Assembly: GCA_015499995.1 (NCBI GenBank)
Contig: JADNRV010000078.1
Coordinates: 124,001 to 188,000, forward strand
Reading direction: 5' to 3'
DNA length: 64,000 nt
DNA from: Flammula alnicola
Taxonomy: Eukaryota; Basidiomycota; Agaricomycetes; Agaricales; Strophariaceae
Part shown: positions 44,385-59,016 of the stretch, in pieces
How positions within the stretch are numbered: position 1 is the first letter of the stretch
Layout of the letters: every line of letters starts with the position of its first letter
Notes under the pieces: model-generated
The model's database searches: none
Told to the model about the DNA's origin: nothing
Seen by the model: the letters and a program-made list of their open reading frames with translations, nothing else
Made by a program: the position numbers and the translations under genes

Positions 44385-47300
44385 TTACTGTTCTTTTCGA
44401 AATGTTAGTATGAGTGTTCTCTACTATTTTTCGAATTTTATCTCGCGATTCGAATAATAAATCCACGTGCGGTGACTAAGTAGTGTCAGGAGTCCCTCCA
44501 GATTCAATTACTTAGTTCAATCTCCGACGGTTCATAAAGGGGCGGCTTTTTTTGACATGACAAGACCACGCGTGTGCCTGGAATTTGAAGGAATATCTCT
44601 CCGTTTATCATATCGACGCGACGATTTGGAACTCAACCCATCGAGGCACAATTTTTTTCCCTTCTGCGCTCTTCTTCTCGAAACGCCATCTTGACATGAG
44701 AATACTCTCTCTAAAGACATTCAAACCTATCACAGTATTCGGCCAGCTGGGCCTCGAGCGAGCCATGCACTGCAGAGAACATCTCGTAACACTCCCATGA
44801 GGATGGCCAGACGGCTTTCGACTCGGAATACCTTCCTAAAGACCCGTTTGCCTAGGAGTCCGACTCAGCGTCCACGCTAGTCAAATTTTACGATGCCTGG
44901 ACTATTCCCGATTCCCCGCCACCCTTGTCGATCTTCCTTGGCCTCTCGACGTTTCAACCTTCAGAGTTTCAGACAGACATAAACTGTCGACAAGCCTGCA
45001 AGCTAAGCTTAGTGCCCACCGAGGTCCTGACATAAGCCTTTCAATCATGGTCGCGTTATATTTGGCCTCTCACAGCTGTCTATTAGGCTCTGGCTAATGT
45101 TGGAACATGAGACTTTGCACACGTATGTGGCCTTTTGCGTATCTACATCCCATTCGATGGAATAGAAGGTTCATCCGTCCTCTACGGCAAACTCAAAAGC
45201 TCTGAAATGAATTCATTGCTCTCATTCGTTCGGGCATCGTGCACAGGTTTAGGGAATTACTCAGTGGCGCTCTTGCTTTCTCCGACCAAAACCCTCGAGC
45301 ATTCCCACTGCCGTCGGTCAATCTCACCATTATCTGATTAGAAAGCGCCATCCAAGTTTCCCCTCGAATAACATCCCACAATCAATGAAACCATGTGAAA
45401 TCGCCAACGCACTCGCCCACGATCCATATTCCAATTAGTCGGCGAAAATCTCGCGCCTTGATTCGAATTCTTATGCGTAAATTCTCCCATGTTTAAGTAG
45501 TTGCACCGACGGCGATCACTAATTATACACATGCGTCATTCTGCGAAAGCGGGGAGTCCTAACAAAGTCCGCCCGGCACGCAATCCAAGGAGGAGGAACA
45601 TTGCCACCGACCGCCGCATCATGATCGTCGTGCTTCACTTCGTTCATCCACCGACGACAAGGATCAGAAGGTGTGAACATGCCGTCATCCTTCCTGTTTT
45701 CTGCTTTCCTTCTCAGGTATCTATCCACGGTAAAATGTCTGGCATACCCTGGTCCCGACTGGCGCCTACACGACCTCCATTCTATGCTAAATAGGAAATG
45801 CAGTGTGTGATATTCCCTGACTACATATTGCAACAAGTTAACCAGTGTCCTTCGACACTCCTTTGATGGCGCATCTATCTGTGACGCCCAACGTAATCGC
45901 TAGGCGCTAGTAGGCGCCCATAGTTCTGGCAACGATCGCTAGGAACTGCTTTTTTCCTTGTTTTGATTACAGGTCTGCACGGAACATTGATGTGTGTTCT
46001 TATTAAAATTCAGCCGAGTGATTTGACTGTTTCGAACCTCCATATTAGAATGAACCGTCTTTCTTTTAGCGGTTGGGTGAAGCGAGGTAAGTTATTTATC
46101 TAATTTAGTTGTATTTTCAAAGACATATGATTCTCAGCGTACTGCTATAGGGCATCAGGAAATCACCGAAGATGAAAAGGATTTGAAGCTTACCATGTCG
46201 GTCGCTCTAGTTGCTCGCTGCTGAATGCTTGTTACAAATAGGATACCACCGATATCTCCTCACAGTCGATCGATATCAATTACAATTATAATTAATTCAG
46301 CAACGACCGCCGGGGACCTGGAATGCATAGCAGCGCAGTATTGAAGCAACGGGAGGCTGGCCAGCGTTAGGGATCCCCGAGTTGCTCCTAACTCGCCAAC
46401 GTTAGACAGGAGGATCCGACCAGAGCTGCGTGTTGGTGTTGCTGAGCAAAGCGCAGTCCATGTCAAAGGAGACCGCGTCAAAGTCGAAATTTGTGAGCTG
46501 TGATCGATATTACATGTTCTCTGCTGAGCCACTTAAACGAAGCATAACCCCATCCGCCACATAGCCCGTGTTTTTGCTATCTTGCCCATCTCCGCGTTCA
46601 CCACCTGGATCCGGATCGGAGAAACATCTTGCTCGCTGGTATATTTCCCGTTGAGCTTGAGGTAGGAAGTGTTCCGAGTCCGATCTCAACTGGGTCCTTG
46701 TAATAAGGCCTTGGATTAATTATCAGTGCTGTGAGGGACGACGCAACAAGTTCAGACGCCGCTCTTTTCGTCAAATTCCTACGAGAGCGATAAATATAGA
46801 ACGAAGGGATTCTATGTATGTACGCACAGCACAGCACCCGGTGTACCGTGGATGTCCGCCTGTGCACCTCAGTCCTGGGCTTCTGTCCTTCTGGTTACAT
46901 GGTCAGTCCCGGCTTCAGTTTCTTCCTGTACTGGATCTATATAGTGCGAATTCTGACACCCGTGGACTGTTGATTGTAGGTGGTTCTGAACTTCGCCAGT
47001 AATGGTTCCAAAACATCGTTGATCTCGGACTTTCTGTATGCGATACTCCCAATCTTAGGAGATGCTGGCCGTCTTGCCCATAGCCCATAGCTAACCCACG
47101 CCGCAGCTGCATGCCTCGAGAGTCATTTAACTTGTAATGGACCTCGACAGCAGGTGCTACAGTAAATTCGTACAGTCACCGGCGCAGTTTATTGCGGTGC
47201 TCAACCTCCAACTCATTTAGCTTGGCAATTCGATCGCAGGTCCGTTCCGCAAGTCCTTACTTTGTTCACTATCTGTAGCCTGCCTACCTGAGCCGAGCGA

Positions 47301-49984
47301 GACACAGATCCAAGACTCCGACGATGCTAGACCACTCTCATGATTCACATCTGCCAGCACATCTTCTCCGTCCTATTATCTGACTGCAGGTTCTGATATC
47401 AGTTGATCACACCGGATAGCCTCGGCTCATTGTAAGTACGTGTGTATGTATCTTATTATATGGTGTCAGTGTCATTAATTTCTCAGGTACAGATTTTCCT
47501 GGCATTGTACTCCACACAAGGCTTCCACGTCGAGCACTTCTGCAGATCCATTGGAGAACCAGGTACCACTTGTCCCGCGTCCAAGCCCCTTTGTTCGCTT
47601 CCGCATGAGTCTGCTCTGGTGCTGTCTCCGATTATTTCTTGTGGACCGGTGACTACTTTGAACATTGCTAGCATGCGTATTTGAACACACCTTGATCATG
47701 ATCTCTCGGTGTCAGAGTGGTCCCCACCAGGCCAGGCCCAGACCAAGGAATTATCTATGGATGAGTGCGGAGGTTTTGTTTCGAAGCTTTTCCTCTCGGA
47801 CCGCATGACGGCATCAATTGTTATCTGATAGCCTGCGTCTCGTCGTTGTGCTGTAAGTACTAGTAGGGTACTTATAGGCGTAAATAAATATATCAGCTGT
47901 GCAATCCACGACCTTTTTGACGTCTTCATCAGTGGGATATTTTAGGCATAATAGACGCGTTGGAGCCTTGGAGGCACCGCATATATCCTTTTGGGCTAAT
48001 GGTTTCATGCTCGCGGAAAACTGCAATTTTAGATAGCTTGAGCGTTCGAATTCAAGTCGTTGTAACTGCGAGGCAGTAACTCCATTTACAAGTACCAGCT
48101 GCCGTGCCCAGCACAAACCCATCATCAAACGCATTCTCTCGTGTATACGCGTTCGACGTTCCCACACGCCAAATTGCTATTATTGGTCAAAGATATGTAG
48201 CTAAGCTTAAGATTTCACTGACTCGCAAGTCCTCGTATCGTCTGGCTGAAGGTGTTTTCATATCTTAATACAACCTATAATCGAATTCGCCCAAAAAATA
48301 CAAGCCCTCTATATTAGGATTCGCAACTTCATCTCGCGTTGGATTTCAGTCGTCCTTGACGAGGAGAAATCAATATTTCCACGGCCATGATTTACTTAGC
48401 CCTAGTCTGACAGACTTTGGACGGCAAGCCAGGGCCGAACCGTGAACAAGCCTCCATGATCACGATTCACGGATCTTTTCTGGACTAATACGTGGACATA
48501 TCACCGCGTCCTGGAGATTATTTTCCCTATCTACTTGTACTCTAACTACTTGATTCTATATTTAGATCCTTTGAATAATTTTTTAAAATAATTCCCAGGA
48601 AGAGCCAAGCCTGAATGTTTGAATCGTGAGTTTAGAACGTCTGAACAGTGAACATCGGATTTAACGTTAGAGGCTGAAATCCCGAGGGCGTCAATAGCCA
48701 GCCGTCACAAAATTTGTTGACCTGGGGGCTGCATGAAAACCTCTTTCCTCTGATTCTGATTGTGATTACTCGAGATGGTCTGATAAAGTTCTCACTAACG
48801 CGTGCTGGGGCTCCTGTCAAACTATGTCAAGTAGCTAATGGAGGGCTTTAAATTACGCGAGTTCTGATCAAAATGTCAGTATAAGTGACACCAGTTGGAA
48901 GTTACTTAAATTGAGCTTCGAGAGCCTGAGGTACATTCAATGCACTTAAGTCTGATGGCGACTTGGCGCTGAACGTTCATTTCATAAGTTCTGATGAATT
49001 TATTTGATTCTAGGCATGGTATGTAATAATTGTGGCTAATGCTAAAGAGTTTTGGTGTTGGTAAATCCCTTTGTCACGCCAAATACAATCAATGGCAAAT
49101 CAGGTCCGGAGATGGCAGCGCCTGGATCCTCTTCGTAGACTATCACTTTTAACTTCAGTTATAGAACATGCTCGAGATTCCTAAAAGATGCTCTTTATAC
49201 TTGTAAAAGAGGGTCCCTTTACGAGGGTCATCGAATGGCCGACAAGCCATGATACACAACATTCAACAAGTTACGACGTCCATCTGTAAGAGAATCTAGG
49301 GTACTGGGGTATTTACTCTACAACTATGTTTAGGTCTGAGTCTAATGGTGTACAAAACAGCAACCTTTTATTAGGGAAGTATAAAACTGACCAAATAAAT
49401 GAAAAAGACGGAGTAACAGGTGCGATAGGGATATCTTTGTCAAGACATGTTTACTAGTACATACATATATAGTGCTGTAAAGGGTGTATTTTGGTATAAT
49501 AAATGCTATGATCATTAATCATGGGATGACCCCTCACGGTGTGGTATGACGGATAAGATATGGGGTGGGTGTGTAAGTATCTTATTAACTGCATAGAGCA
49601 ACGTGAATCACAGGAAAGCAGAACGACGAAAGCAAAATAGATGAGCAAAAGACTGCCATGATAGCGATTTAGGTGTGAAACGGCCTTCTAGATGATATTG
49701 ATGGAGATAGAAACGTGCATATATGCGAAGAGTAAATGTCGAGAGAACCTAGTCGAGAGTGCATAGGTAGCTGTGGGCCGCCAAGAAAAGGGAATTGCGC
49801 CACATTCATGAGTCTGGATATTTGATGGACGATCAGCCGAAATTTACATCAAATTCAAATAATTTGGGACAATTACATACCGGAATTCGGACAAAATTAT
49901 GTTACCGCCTGCATCCCCGCATCTCTCTTGACTCTCTTCCTCACCACACTGACATCGGGCCATTTTGGGAGCTCTCCTTCGCCG
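44385..49984. other. Gene-poor region (~5.6 kb)
   Basis: I find no exon chain, transposon terminus or RNA gene. Open frames are short, in all phases, and rarely exceed 100 codons. One minus-strand stretch near 46650-46800 has a protein-like composition but no splice partner. The region may be old degraded transposon DNA or plain spacer. Confidence 0.4.
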
Positions 49985-52542
49985 CTATCGCATTCCGCTT
50001 AGGAATTGCCCGCCAATGCCATGTCCCACCCCCGTGTCGGGCAGCGACCACCTCCTGTTCACGCCTGGGTCGACACCGACGGCGGGCTGAATGTTATGCG
50101 GATTCATCGAGTTCGACGGTAGGGGGCCGTTGATGGAGGTCTATAGTGTCAAATACGCCAAAACAACATCGTTAGCAGGTTCGCGGAAGCGAGGAGCAAG
50201 CTTTACATTGGGGAAATTACGTACATCTGAAGACGACGCATATCCCCCGACGTCGTTGCTTGCATTGCTGGCGCTCCTGGGTGTGTATACTCCCGAATTT
50301 TGCTCGCGGTCGAGATCCTGGTCTCGTACACCCCTTATCACGCGCATATATGAAGGTGACAAGGGCGCATCGACGCGTTGGACGCTGCCTATCATGGAGT
50401 TAGACATCGAAGATGAGTTCGAGTGCATCGGTAAGTGGCTTTGTTGGTGGTGCTGGTGCTGGTGTTGCTGGGGATGCTGAAAGTGGTGATGTTCGCTCTG
50501 TTGGTGTTGAGGGTGGAGTTGGTGCTGAGGATGGAGTTGCTGCTGAGGGTGGAGTTGCTGCTGGTGACGAAGGTTCAGTTGAAGGTGCGAGTGGTTCGTA
50601 GGTTGGGTGGGAAGCGAGAAGCCGTGAGGATGGGCTTGTGGTAGGGTTTGCGAATGCCCTGCCTGGTGATTTTGCAGACTTTTCCGCAGGTATGGGTGCG
50701 AAGTGGCTGTCGAAGGCAAGTGGCACAGACCAGAACATTCGTCAGTCCTATTCGAGCTTCCCGGCGGACATTTATCAATGAAATGTACTCACTGGAATGC
50801 AATCTAGGTACCCTCATTCCTGCATGGCCATATTCCATGCCCGTCTTGGGGGCCATGGCCAAGGATGAGGAGAAACGTCCCTCTTCACCAGAGTGGTATT
50901 GTTCGTTGACAGCATCCCACGCTGACGACGCCGAGGGTGGGGAATGTGTATGATGATGTTCATACCCTTGAACTTGCGTCGGGAGGACTTGTGGACTATC
51001 ATTGAAAGGGGTATGCCCCGAGCGTGTTGTCGTGGTGCTGCCCGTATCCACCTCTGAATGATTACAGTAGTCGACGTCGCCCCAGGATTCGCTCTGGCGA
51101 TCTTGGTCCGGGGCGTGGTCGTCGTCATCTTGATCTTGGTCATAGTCACCGTCGTCGTCCTCTTCTTGTTGGAAATTTATCTCCGATCGAAGGTTGCCTA
51201 CATGGCGGAAGCCAACGTCGGGGTCTATATCATCTGGATAGAGCTTAAAACTGGGCGAAAAGCTTCGCAACTTAGACTCCTCCTTTTCCCCCATACCCTG
51301 TGCGGCGATCGTAGAACGATTACACGAACTAGCTCGCGACACCTCGAAACTAGTTCCACCCGCTGGTGTCCTGTTCAAAGACTCACGGCCCTCCTCCTCG
51401 GCGTTGACGTCCACATCTGTTCCATTCTCGCCCGAGCCATCGAGGTTGACTTGAAACTCGAATATCAAAGGTTCTTCATCTAAAGCACGCGCTTCCCCCC
51501 CGCACCAGGGTTCCGCCCCTTCCAAAAAGTCTGTACCATCCTCCCTTCCCGTGGCTTCCTCCGAATTTCCGCTCAAGCTGTGGATCGAGAATGGGTTGAG
51601 CCGAAAGACGTACATCATGCGACGCATGTCCTCGCTAGCATGTGTGGCGCGTAGGGGCACCTCTGTGGGCGGTGCGAGAGACTGGCTGAGCAGACTGCTT
51701 GAATACGCGCCGCTAAACGAGGCTGACAGGGAATGGATTTCCTTCCCTGGAGTATGGGACGGGAGCCCTGAAAGTTCCATTATGAAGCACCCATCTGGTT
51801 CATCTGGTTCAGCTTTTACGGGGGTACGGGGGGATGAAGACGACGCAGTGGTTGAAGCTGGTACAGAGGGATGCCGCGACCCTCTCTCTATGCTCCGTCC
51901 CAGGGATTGGTTTGCGTCAACCATAGCCACTGTAGGCTGGGGATAGTCCAGCTCCCCGACCGTGGTTTTTGGGTCATCCCAACCCGCGTATTCGGATGCG
52001 GATGTGTGCGATGAAGGAGATCGGTTACGATCATTCCTGAAGCCATAGAAAGAAAGGTAGGACGACGGCTGGGGTGGTGGAGACGGCGGTAAAATGGTGC
52101 GTTGGGACGAAGTGGGGTAGTCTGGCAGGGGGGGTAGTTCTGCTGGTGTCTGGTATCCGCTCGTCGTTGGTTGTGCGCCGATGGCTTGCTGGAAGTCAGA
52201 GATTAGTGGGGCGGGTCCCACGGAGACTAATGCCGACGAAGTGGTGGCGCTTTGCCAAGATGAAGCGTATGCCGACGAAGATGACGACGCAGAAGGAACC
52301 GGCGGCGTGATATACGAAGTGTAATGTGCTGGTGGTGGTGCGGATGGCGGTGGTGTGGTTACAGGATTGGCGTAATACTGCGGCCAAACGGGATGGTTGT
52401 TGTGGGATGGACTTTGGGTCGACGACAGGGCCATCGACATCGCGCTATTGCCCGTGGCCGTACTTGTGCCATTCCGTGGATAGTAAGCTGGCGTCAACGG
52501 AAAAGATCGTTCGGCAAGGATGGCGTTTGCGTATTGGGACAT
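49985..52542 (-). CDS. Large low-complexity, His/Gln-rich protein (possible regulator)
   Basis: Three exons (50793-52542, 50207-50706, 49985-50140) sum to 2406 nt, 801 residues, from the ATG at 52540-52542 (MSQYANAILAERSFPLTPAY). The first exon is Ser/Pro/Tyr-rich with an acidic segment (QEEDDDGDYDQDQDDDDHA). Its 86-bp intron has a strong GTGAGT donor and CGACAG acceptor. The second exon is His/Gln-rich with LHPQ(Q/H)Q repeats and ends ASSSDVRNFPN. The third encodes a short tail ending QFLSGMR. No zinc finger or other DNA-binding domain is visible. Composition is like that of fungal transcription regulators, but the function is not recognised. Confidence 0.7.
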
Positions 52543-55500
52543 GGAATTGGGACGCGAAGACCGTGTTAAAATTTAGAACGGGAGTCGGGAAAGGGAAAAG
52601 GATATCATTCAAGGCGGGGGAGAAGGGGATGGATTTAAGAGAAGACCATTAGGGATTGGGTTGGATTGGATGGAGATGGACAAACAGACGGACGAGTGTC
52701 GTTGAAATCGAGGGCTGGCTTGCATTGGCATGGCACACGGACGTTTGGTCTCCCTCACCGAGGATCATCATCTCTCTCCAGATCTACGATGCCGCGATCT
52801 TTCCTTGAACTGGCTGGTGTTCGGTGCGTGCCTTTTGATTAAGGAGATAAAATCAAGGACCAAATTTAAAGTCCTAAACTGACTTTATTGATTTTATTCT
52901 ATTACGAAAAACCTGGGCGAATCGAGTACTTTGGTCTCTGCGCACGGGGGCCTCGTTGCGCTCCAAATTTGGCACCCTTTCCTCATATGTCCTACTTCTC
53001 GTTGGGATCCACAACGGTCGCCACCGACGTGACTGATTTTTAATCTCCGCCAGGCTTGAAACTGGGTCGGCAATTTGCCGGCATTGCCCCAAGGCCTGGA
53101 TATGCGGTCGACGGTTCTGCTAGACCCCAAATGTCCCCTTGTTGTTCACAGAACAGACCAATTTATGCAGCCAATTCCAACACCAATCTCCCGGCTCTTG
53201 ATTTTTGGTCTCGATCGGCTCTCTGTGCTATAGATCACCAATCTTGGGGTCCACCAGACATTTATGCATTTTTCTCTCCCAGACTTGGCAAAATAAAGGC
53301 ACAGATTGTGGTATATGATTAGTGCACGCACCTACCTGTCCTTCGGATGAAAACGCGCACCAGGGTCCAAGGAGGATCTGTTCTTATTTGCCCAAAATTG
53401 GACGTCCCTGATGGTACGTAGTAGCAACGCTGGGCTCGTACTTCCAGTAGAACCTGACTTTACTTCGAAATTACACAGAAAAATACAAAAATACAAATCC
53501 TTTCGCGCCGGGTTTGATCGTCGCCAATGTCTCGTGCATTTCAATTGAAGCCAGATGCACAGTGCAGAAGCTTGATCGGATTCGCATTTTCGCTGCGAGA
53601 ATGCCAGCGACAGCGACTACAGGGAGAAGAAGAATTGAATTATCGGCGCCTTCTCTGAGCTGATCACCCTCTTGCTGCCCTCTCCGCGTAGCCCGCGACG
53701 CCTGATCTGATTTCATGAGGACCTCTTCATCGAAGCGCCCAATGCTCGTAATATTACAAGTCTCGTGCATTAAGTTTGTCCACTCATACGATTACATCTA
53801 TAGCACAACTCACAGCTCCTGATATCCTAGGCTGCGAATACTTCATTTTTGAGTACTTTCCGCTTCAGTATTCCCATTCGTATGAAAAGGCGCTTACCTG
53901 AGATTTGTTAGCTCTGCCCTGCTTTCCCCGGTCGGGTATACAATATAATAGAACGTGGAGGCCGAAACAAACACCACCGACGACGATTTGATCCCTTGTC
54001 TCGAAATTCCGTCATTTCGTAAACCCACAGAAGCAAAGGGGCATAATTCACTGCAACCCGCCGCGTTTCATTCAGGCTTTCTCGACGCGCGCCACCATAA
54101 CAGGTGAACGTGAACCCGGCCGATTTATTTTCACCCAGAATCGGACTCATGCTTTAGAGACAATGGAAGAAGGTTCGGAATTTCAGGCTTGGCCGGAGCT
54201 CCGGATGAAGATCTATGGTGTATTGCGCATATTCTGACCTACCCGGACATTGTCGACGCCAAAGCGCCGTCTTCGCTCGTCTTAGGTATCCACAATGAGT
54301 AATCATTAAATATCCTCATGGAGAAAGCGAAAGTGAGGCGACTGGTTCCGAGAATCCTCACGTCCTCTGCGCGTACCATACAAGTACATTGACTAGAATC
54401 TCGGACACCGTCGCGGTTCTCTTGCTTTTACACAGAGATGGTCTTTAGGACTAATGCACATTGTGTAGGTGCCATCTACTTGTATGTCCATTATCTCCGT
54501 AACTCAATCTCCAGTGCCACTGTCAGCAGTCAGGACTGCAATGCGGCGGGTAGATACACATGACGGGTGTCATAGTCGCCCGACGCTTATTCGGGCCGCC
54601 ACGATTATACGACTTACTCCGCTCCAGTGGCTCGGATCTCTGAAAGATGTTTTTCGATGATTGAGAGATTGATTGGCAAATGAAAATCAACCTTAAATTC
54701 GAGGAATATCATCATTATCGTACCGTCGTATTTTTAAAGCTCCCAGAGGCTGCTGTTTTTGACGACCACCCAACGCAAACACGTTCATTCACCTCCATTG
54801 GCGTAAATATGAAATACTCCCACCGATGCTTCTGATGAATGTCACGGAGATCGAAAGCGATAGGACATACAGCTATAATCGCCGGGAGGCCATCTGAAAG
54901 TGACCTTACACGAGTTTGTCTCTGAAATTTGCACTTCCGCAATCCAGGCCCTTGGGATGGCTGGCGCTCATAAGCCCTGCCAAAGTGCTAGTGGTAGATA
55001 TTTTTGTGTACATTATCCGAATCGATAAAGATCAACAGATCAACGTTCAACACGTGCAGCGGAATGAATACCCCAGACTCAGTGGAGATGGATAATAAGA
55101 TTTCTGATTACTCCCTAATCGCTATAAGTATAACCTCCTATACCGTAACCTCGTAAAAAATATTGTATATCCCTTAAACGTCTACAACTCAGGACCGCCA
55201 TATGTTCCGACGACTAGTACATACTAATAGTGAATTTACATTTGAGTCCCTTCCAGCCGTCAGCAGCTGGCACGCAGTCTACGTAGATCTGGGATATTAT
55301 CGGGGTAGTAAGGTACAGTTTAGTAGCGAACAACTCGAAATACACCAGAAGCAACGGACTGGCAGTCACTTAGTACGCGGTTGAATTACGGAAAGTATAT
55401 CTCGACGGAAATTCGCCGGGCAAACGCAACGGTGTTCAAAGAAATACGCCAGTTACGTAGGTCATTGTTAGAATAAATCACGAAGAGCGAAGTGGAAGGG

Positions 55501-58500
55501 CCCATGGGAGTGGCGTAACCGATATTGAGCATTGGTGGTGTTCTAGCCACGATACGGGACTCTGGGGTGAGATTGGGGCGATATAATGGGGTAAATAAAT
55601 GTATGGAAGTGGCTAAACGAGCCCGAGCAGAAGCTCCCGTACCTGGTCTACTGCGGCAGATCTAGTGCACACTGGCGCTTTAAATCGGAAGATTGTGATA
55701 AACTCAGCGTAATAGGCGCTCGTGAAACAGTCGAAAACTCCGCGACAGGCCCAACACCACTGGACAGGCTCCTTCCATTTTCACAGACAAATGGGCAGGT
55801 TTGTGACATGGCGAGCGATACGGAGATTACAAAGCCGTCAAGTAATCGAATGTGGCGGCGCGTCTCACCGACTGACGCCCGACGAGTCCGCCTTCAGGAT
55901 GCAGAGTCGTCGTATTGCGCGCGTGTAAGAAGTACCGAGATGAAGATGAAATTTTGGTGGCAAGCGTGCGTTTCCGGCGGCACAGGCAGGGTTCGAGAAG
56001 CAAGGGTCCAACTTCTAGAAAGCACCCCCAATACTCCCCAGAATCACGAAAACGGACTAAGAGCCTCACCTACGAAGCAGAAAAATAGGGTTTACAGCCC
56101 CTTATTTTAAATTTAGACGGACCAAATACCGAAAGAACGGAGAGTTGCTTCATCCCATTTCCAGTATTTTTATTTTGGTGAAAAACCCAGTGTCCTGTTT
56201 TAATCCGCCATGTTCCCAGGAATCGAAGCTGCGCTCGCCAGAGGTTCCCATGTGCGAATTATAGAAGCGCATTTTATGCTCGATTAGAAGAAGGACCTTC
56301 GGATGCATGATTGTCATGAGCGGAGATGAATGGCCAGTGGCCAAACGACAACTCTTTCGGACAGCATCCCGAAGACTTCCCGTACATACGGCTGTTCCCG
56401 CGCAAGTCAGCCTGAATAGCCGCTGAGCATAAGAGATGGGGGTACAAGCTTTTTCATAAGAAGTCTCGTGCCACGCGATACTCACGCAGTAGGAACAGGT
56501 AGGAACTAAGGTTGGTTGCACATTCTCTCTCGTGAGGATCTACCTTTAGGTGGCAAAGTGGAAAACACAAGGGAAACGGCAATTAACTGAAGAGCATCAA
56601 ACGTTGTCGTGAACGTATTGAAAGCTTCATTAAACCAATCCTGAGAAATATCATGGCAAGCATCATTTTAGGTATGGCCAGGTTTCGATAGCCAAAGTGA
56701 TTGATTGAGAGCAGAATGCAAAAGTCAACAGCAGTGCAGTCAATTACAATAAACTTCTACGTTTGGCGTTGTGCATGGCATCCATTTCCATGTAAGACGG
56801 AGTACTTCGTCGCCACGGCATTCCAGAATGATAGAATACGTTACCATCCACGGCGGAGAAAAATCAGGCAGGGAGCAGATTTCAAGCGACGCAATATATT
56901 TATGCCAGAAAAACGCAGGCAAAGACAAATATCAAGGCACGCTGTGTTTTCCGATGTTCACTTATCAGTCACGGGAGGGACGGCTTGACATGAAGCCTGG
57001 TTTATGAGTGTGTCAATGTCAGGGTACCTATGGCATAATATACATCGAAGGGGCCCTCCATCCATCACGATCGTGAGGAATGCGACACAAGTCACGGTCC
57101 GGGTTCGAGTATTCGACAGAGCGCGGACAGCGATTGGTGGAGTTGAGGCTAATGTAAATAAAATGAGAAGGCTGCCCTTCTGTGACTCGACTGAATGCTT
57201 GTGCTGTAGTGTTTGCGTGTGAGCTGCAAGATAAGTAAAGGGTGCTTGGGCGCGATTGCTTCCCCCTTGTCACATCTTCAAAGAATAGCAGTGTCCAGTT
57301 TGTCGACGAAGTACATTTTTGACCTTGACGTAAAGGATTCTGTCGGCTCGGTTCGGTGGCAAAGCTCCTGTCCTGGTTCGACTCTGCGAATCAAGAAATA
57401 AACTGATTCAGAAAGATATTTCTTCTGGTGAAAGAGCGTTCAAGAAACGGGGGGTTCCGGCAATTATTAATTTGAAATCATGTCTGCGAAGCTGCCGCCG
57501 GTTTGCGATCTACTCTGCCGATGTGCAAAAACCCACCTTCATCCTCGCCAACCCATGGCAGGTTTAGGTTGAGATGAGAGGCCGAAGTCCATGATTCCAT
57601 CAACGAGCAGCTGTCCTAATTCTGCGTCCAAAGGATAGCTGTATCGGTCGTGTGGCGTGGCAGTTTCATGCAAGCCTAGATTGCTGATTCCTGCTACCAA
57701 TCCTACCAGGGTGGGATCACACTGCCCAATAAGCCTTGCAGTGAAACAACCGTTTGAAGGTGATAGTGGCGGCGATCACCAAGTTTGTCTGTACCCTGCT
57801 TCTGTATGAAGTTCAAATTATGGAAGGCTGATACATACGCGTAAGCGTTTTGATCCAGACAACTGCGGCGCCTAAAGAAATAGTACAAGTCAGCCCCTGT
57901 GTGACAGAGAAAATTAAGGACATGCCCACTCCAGCAACCAGTCATAAAATAAATGGGACCACGCCACCTCGACCTATGTGGGTAAAGTGTTCGGACTGAA
58001 GAAATACGGAAACCTGACGAAACTATGATGTATCAGATACGACAGCTGTCCTAACAGTAGTCAAAACTACCTTTTCATCTCAGCGGCACGTTTTAGCGAT
58101 CTCTTTGGGTTCGCATACTTTTATAGCATTTGATTGGCTAGACAAGATTCTTGGAGGACAGGAATGAATACCACGGTTCGTGAGGGTTTGAACACCGGAA
58201 TAGAAGGACAAAAAGACACTTTACGGCTATGCCACATCCCTGAGGCCTTCGAAAGCATGAAAATACTGTGGAGCTTGGGCCTGTATACGATGCCTATTGT
58301 AATGGTCAAATACACTTTGCGGCATGCCGCGCGTTGCTACTTAGTAGTCCCGATTCCTAGCGTGGTGTGAAAGTTAATCAACGACAATCATGCAGCCTGC
58401 AGGTATGACACGGAGACATACATGGACGAGCACAAGCACTATGGTCTGCGGTCAGATGCCAGGAACTCAAGGAAGGTTTGTCGGATTGAAAATGGTTGCA

Positions 58501-59016
58501 GTGTTGTTGTAATGTAGTATGAGGGGAGGGTGCCAATGCTAGCTTGAATGGAAAGCAGATGAAAAGCAGAGGCCGAGTACTTCCTGAAAGAAGGTCTTTG
58601 AGCGAAATATTCAAGGATGGCTAGGTGCGATAAATAGTCGGGAGTATTTGAATGGATTTTCGGCGTAATTGCATCCTGTAAGTAGGTTCTGAAGTCGAGT
58701 GGCAAGTTGGAGGCTGTTTCAAACAATGTCAACAATGACAAAAACACAGCCACATTAAGCTTAAGTAAGGTTTATCGGCACGTTCGGCAATCAAGTAATT
58801 ACATAATATATATTCCAAACCTCTGGACGTCACGGTCCTCAAGTTCGGAAAGAAACCTCTAAGCCATCCTCCAAGGCATCTTACCTGTCCTCATCATAAT
58901 AGAAGTCATCGTCGAAGTGCGCCCTAATTTTTAATGTGCATTTAATAGGTACGTCTCACTCTCCGTAACAGTGACTCTTAACCCCCGTCATTGAGCCTTG
59001 ACAAAACAAGATCATC
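52543..59016. other. Gene-poor region (~6.5 kb)
   Basis: No supported gene. Small open frames such as 53471-53770 (minus, one hydrophobic segment SILLLPVVAVAGILA) and 53908-54150 lack start context and splice partners. No tRNA, LTR or inverted termini were found between these limits. Confidence 0.4.

Noticed and set aside
47814..48167. 117-codon minus-strand frame in the gene-poor region
   Set aside because: No signal, domain, splice partner or codon pattern like the neighbouring genes; expected by chance in 5 kb of sequence.
50400..50738. Pro/Ser/Ala-rich frame overlapping the second exon of the low-complexity gene
   Set aside because: Three phases are open here because of repeats; only the His/Gln-rich phase joins both flanking exons in frame.
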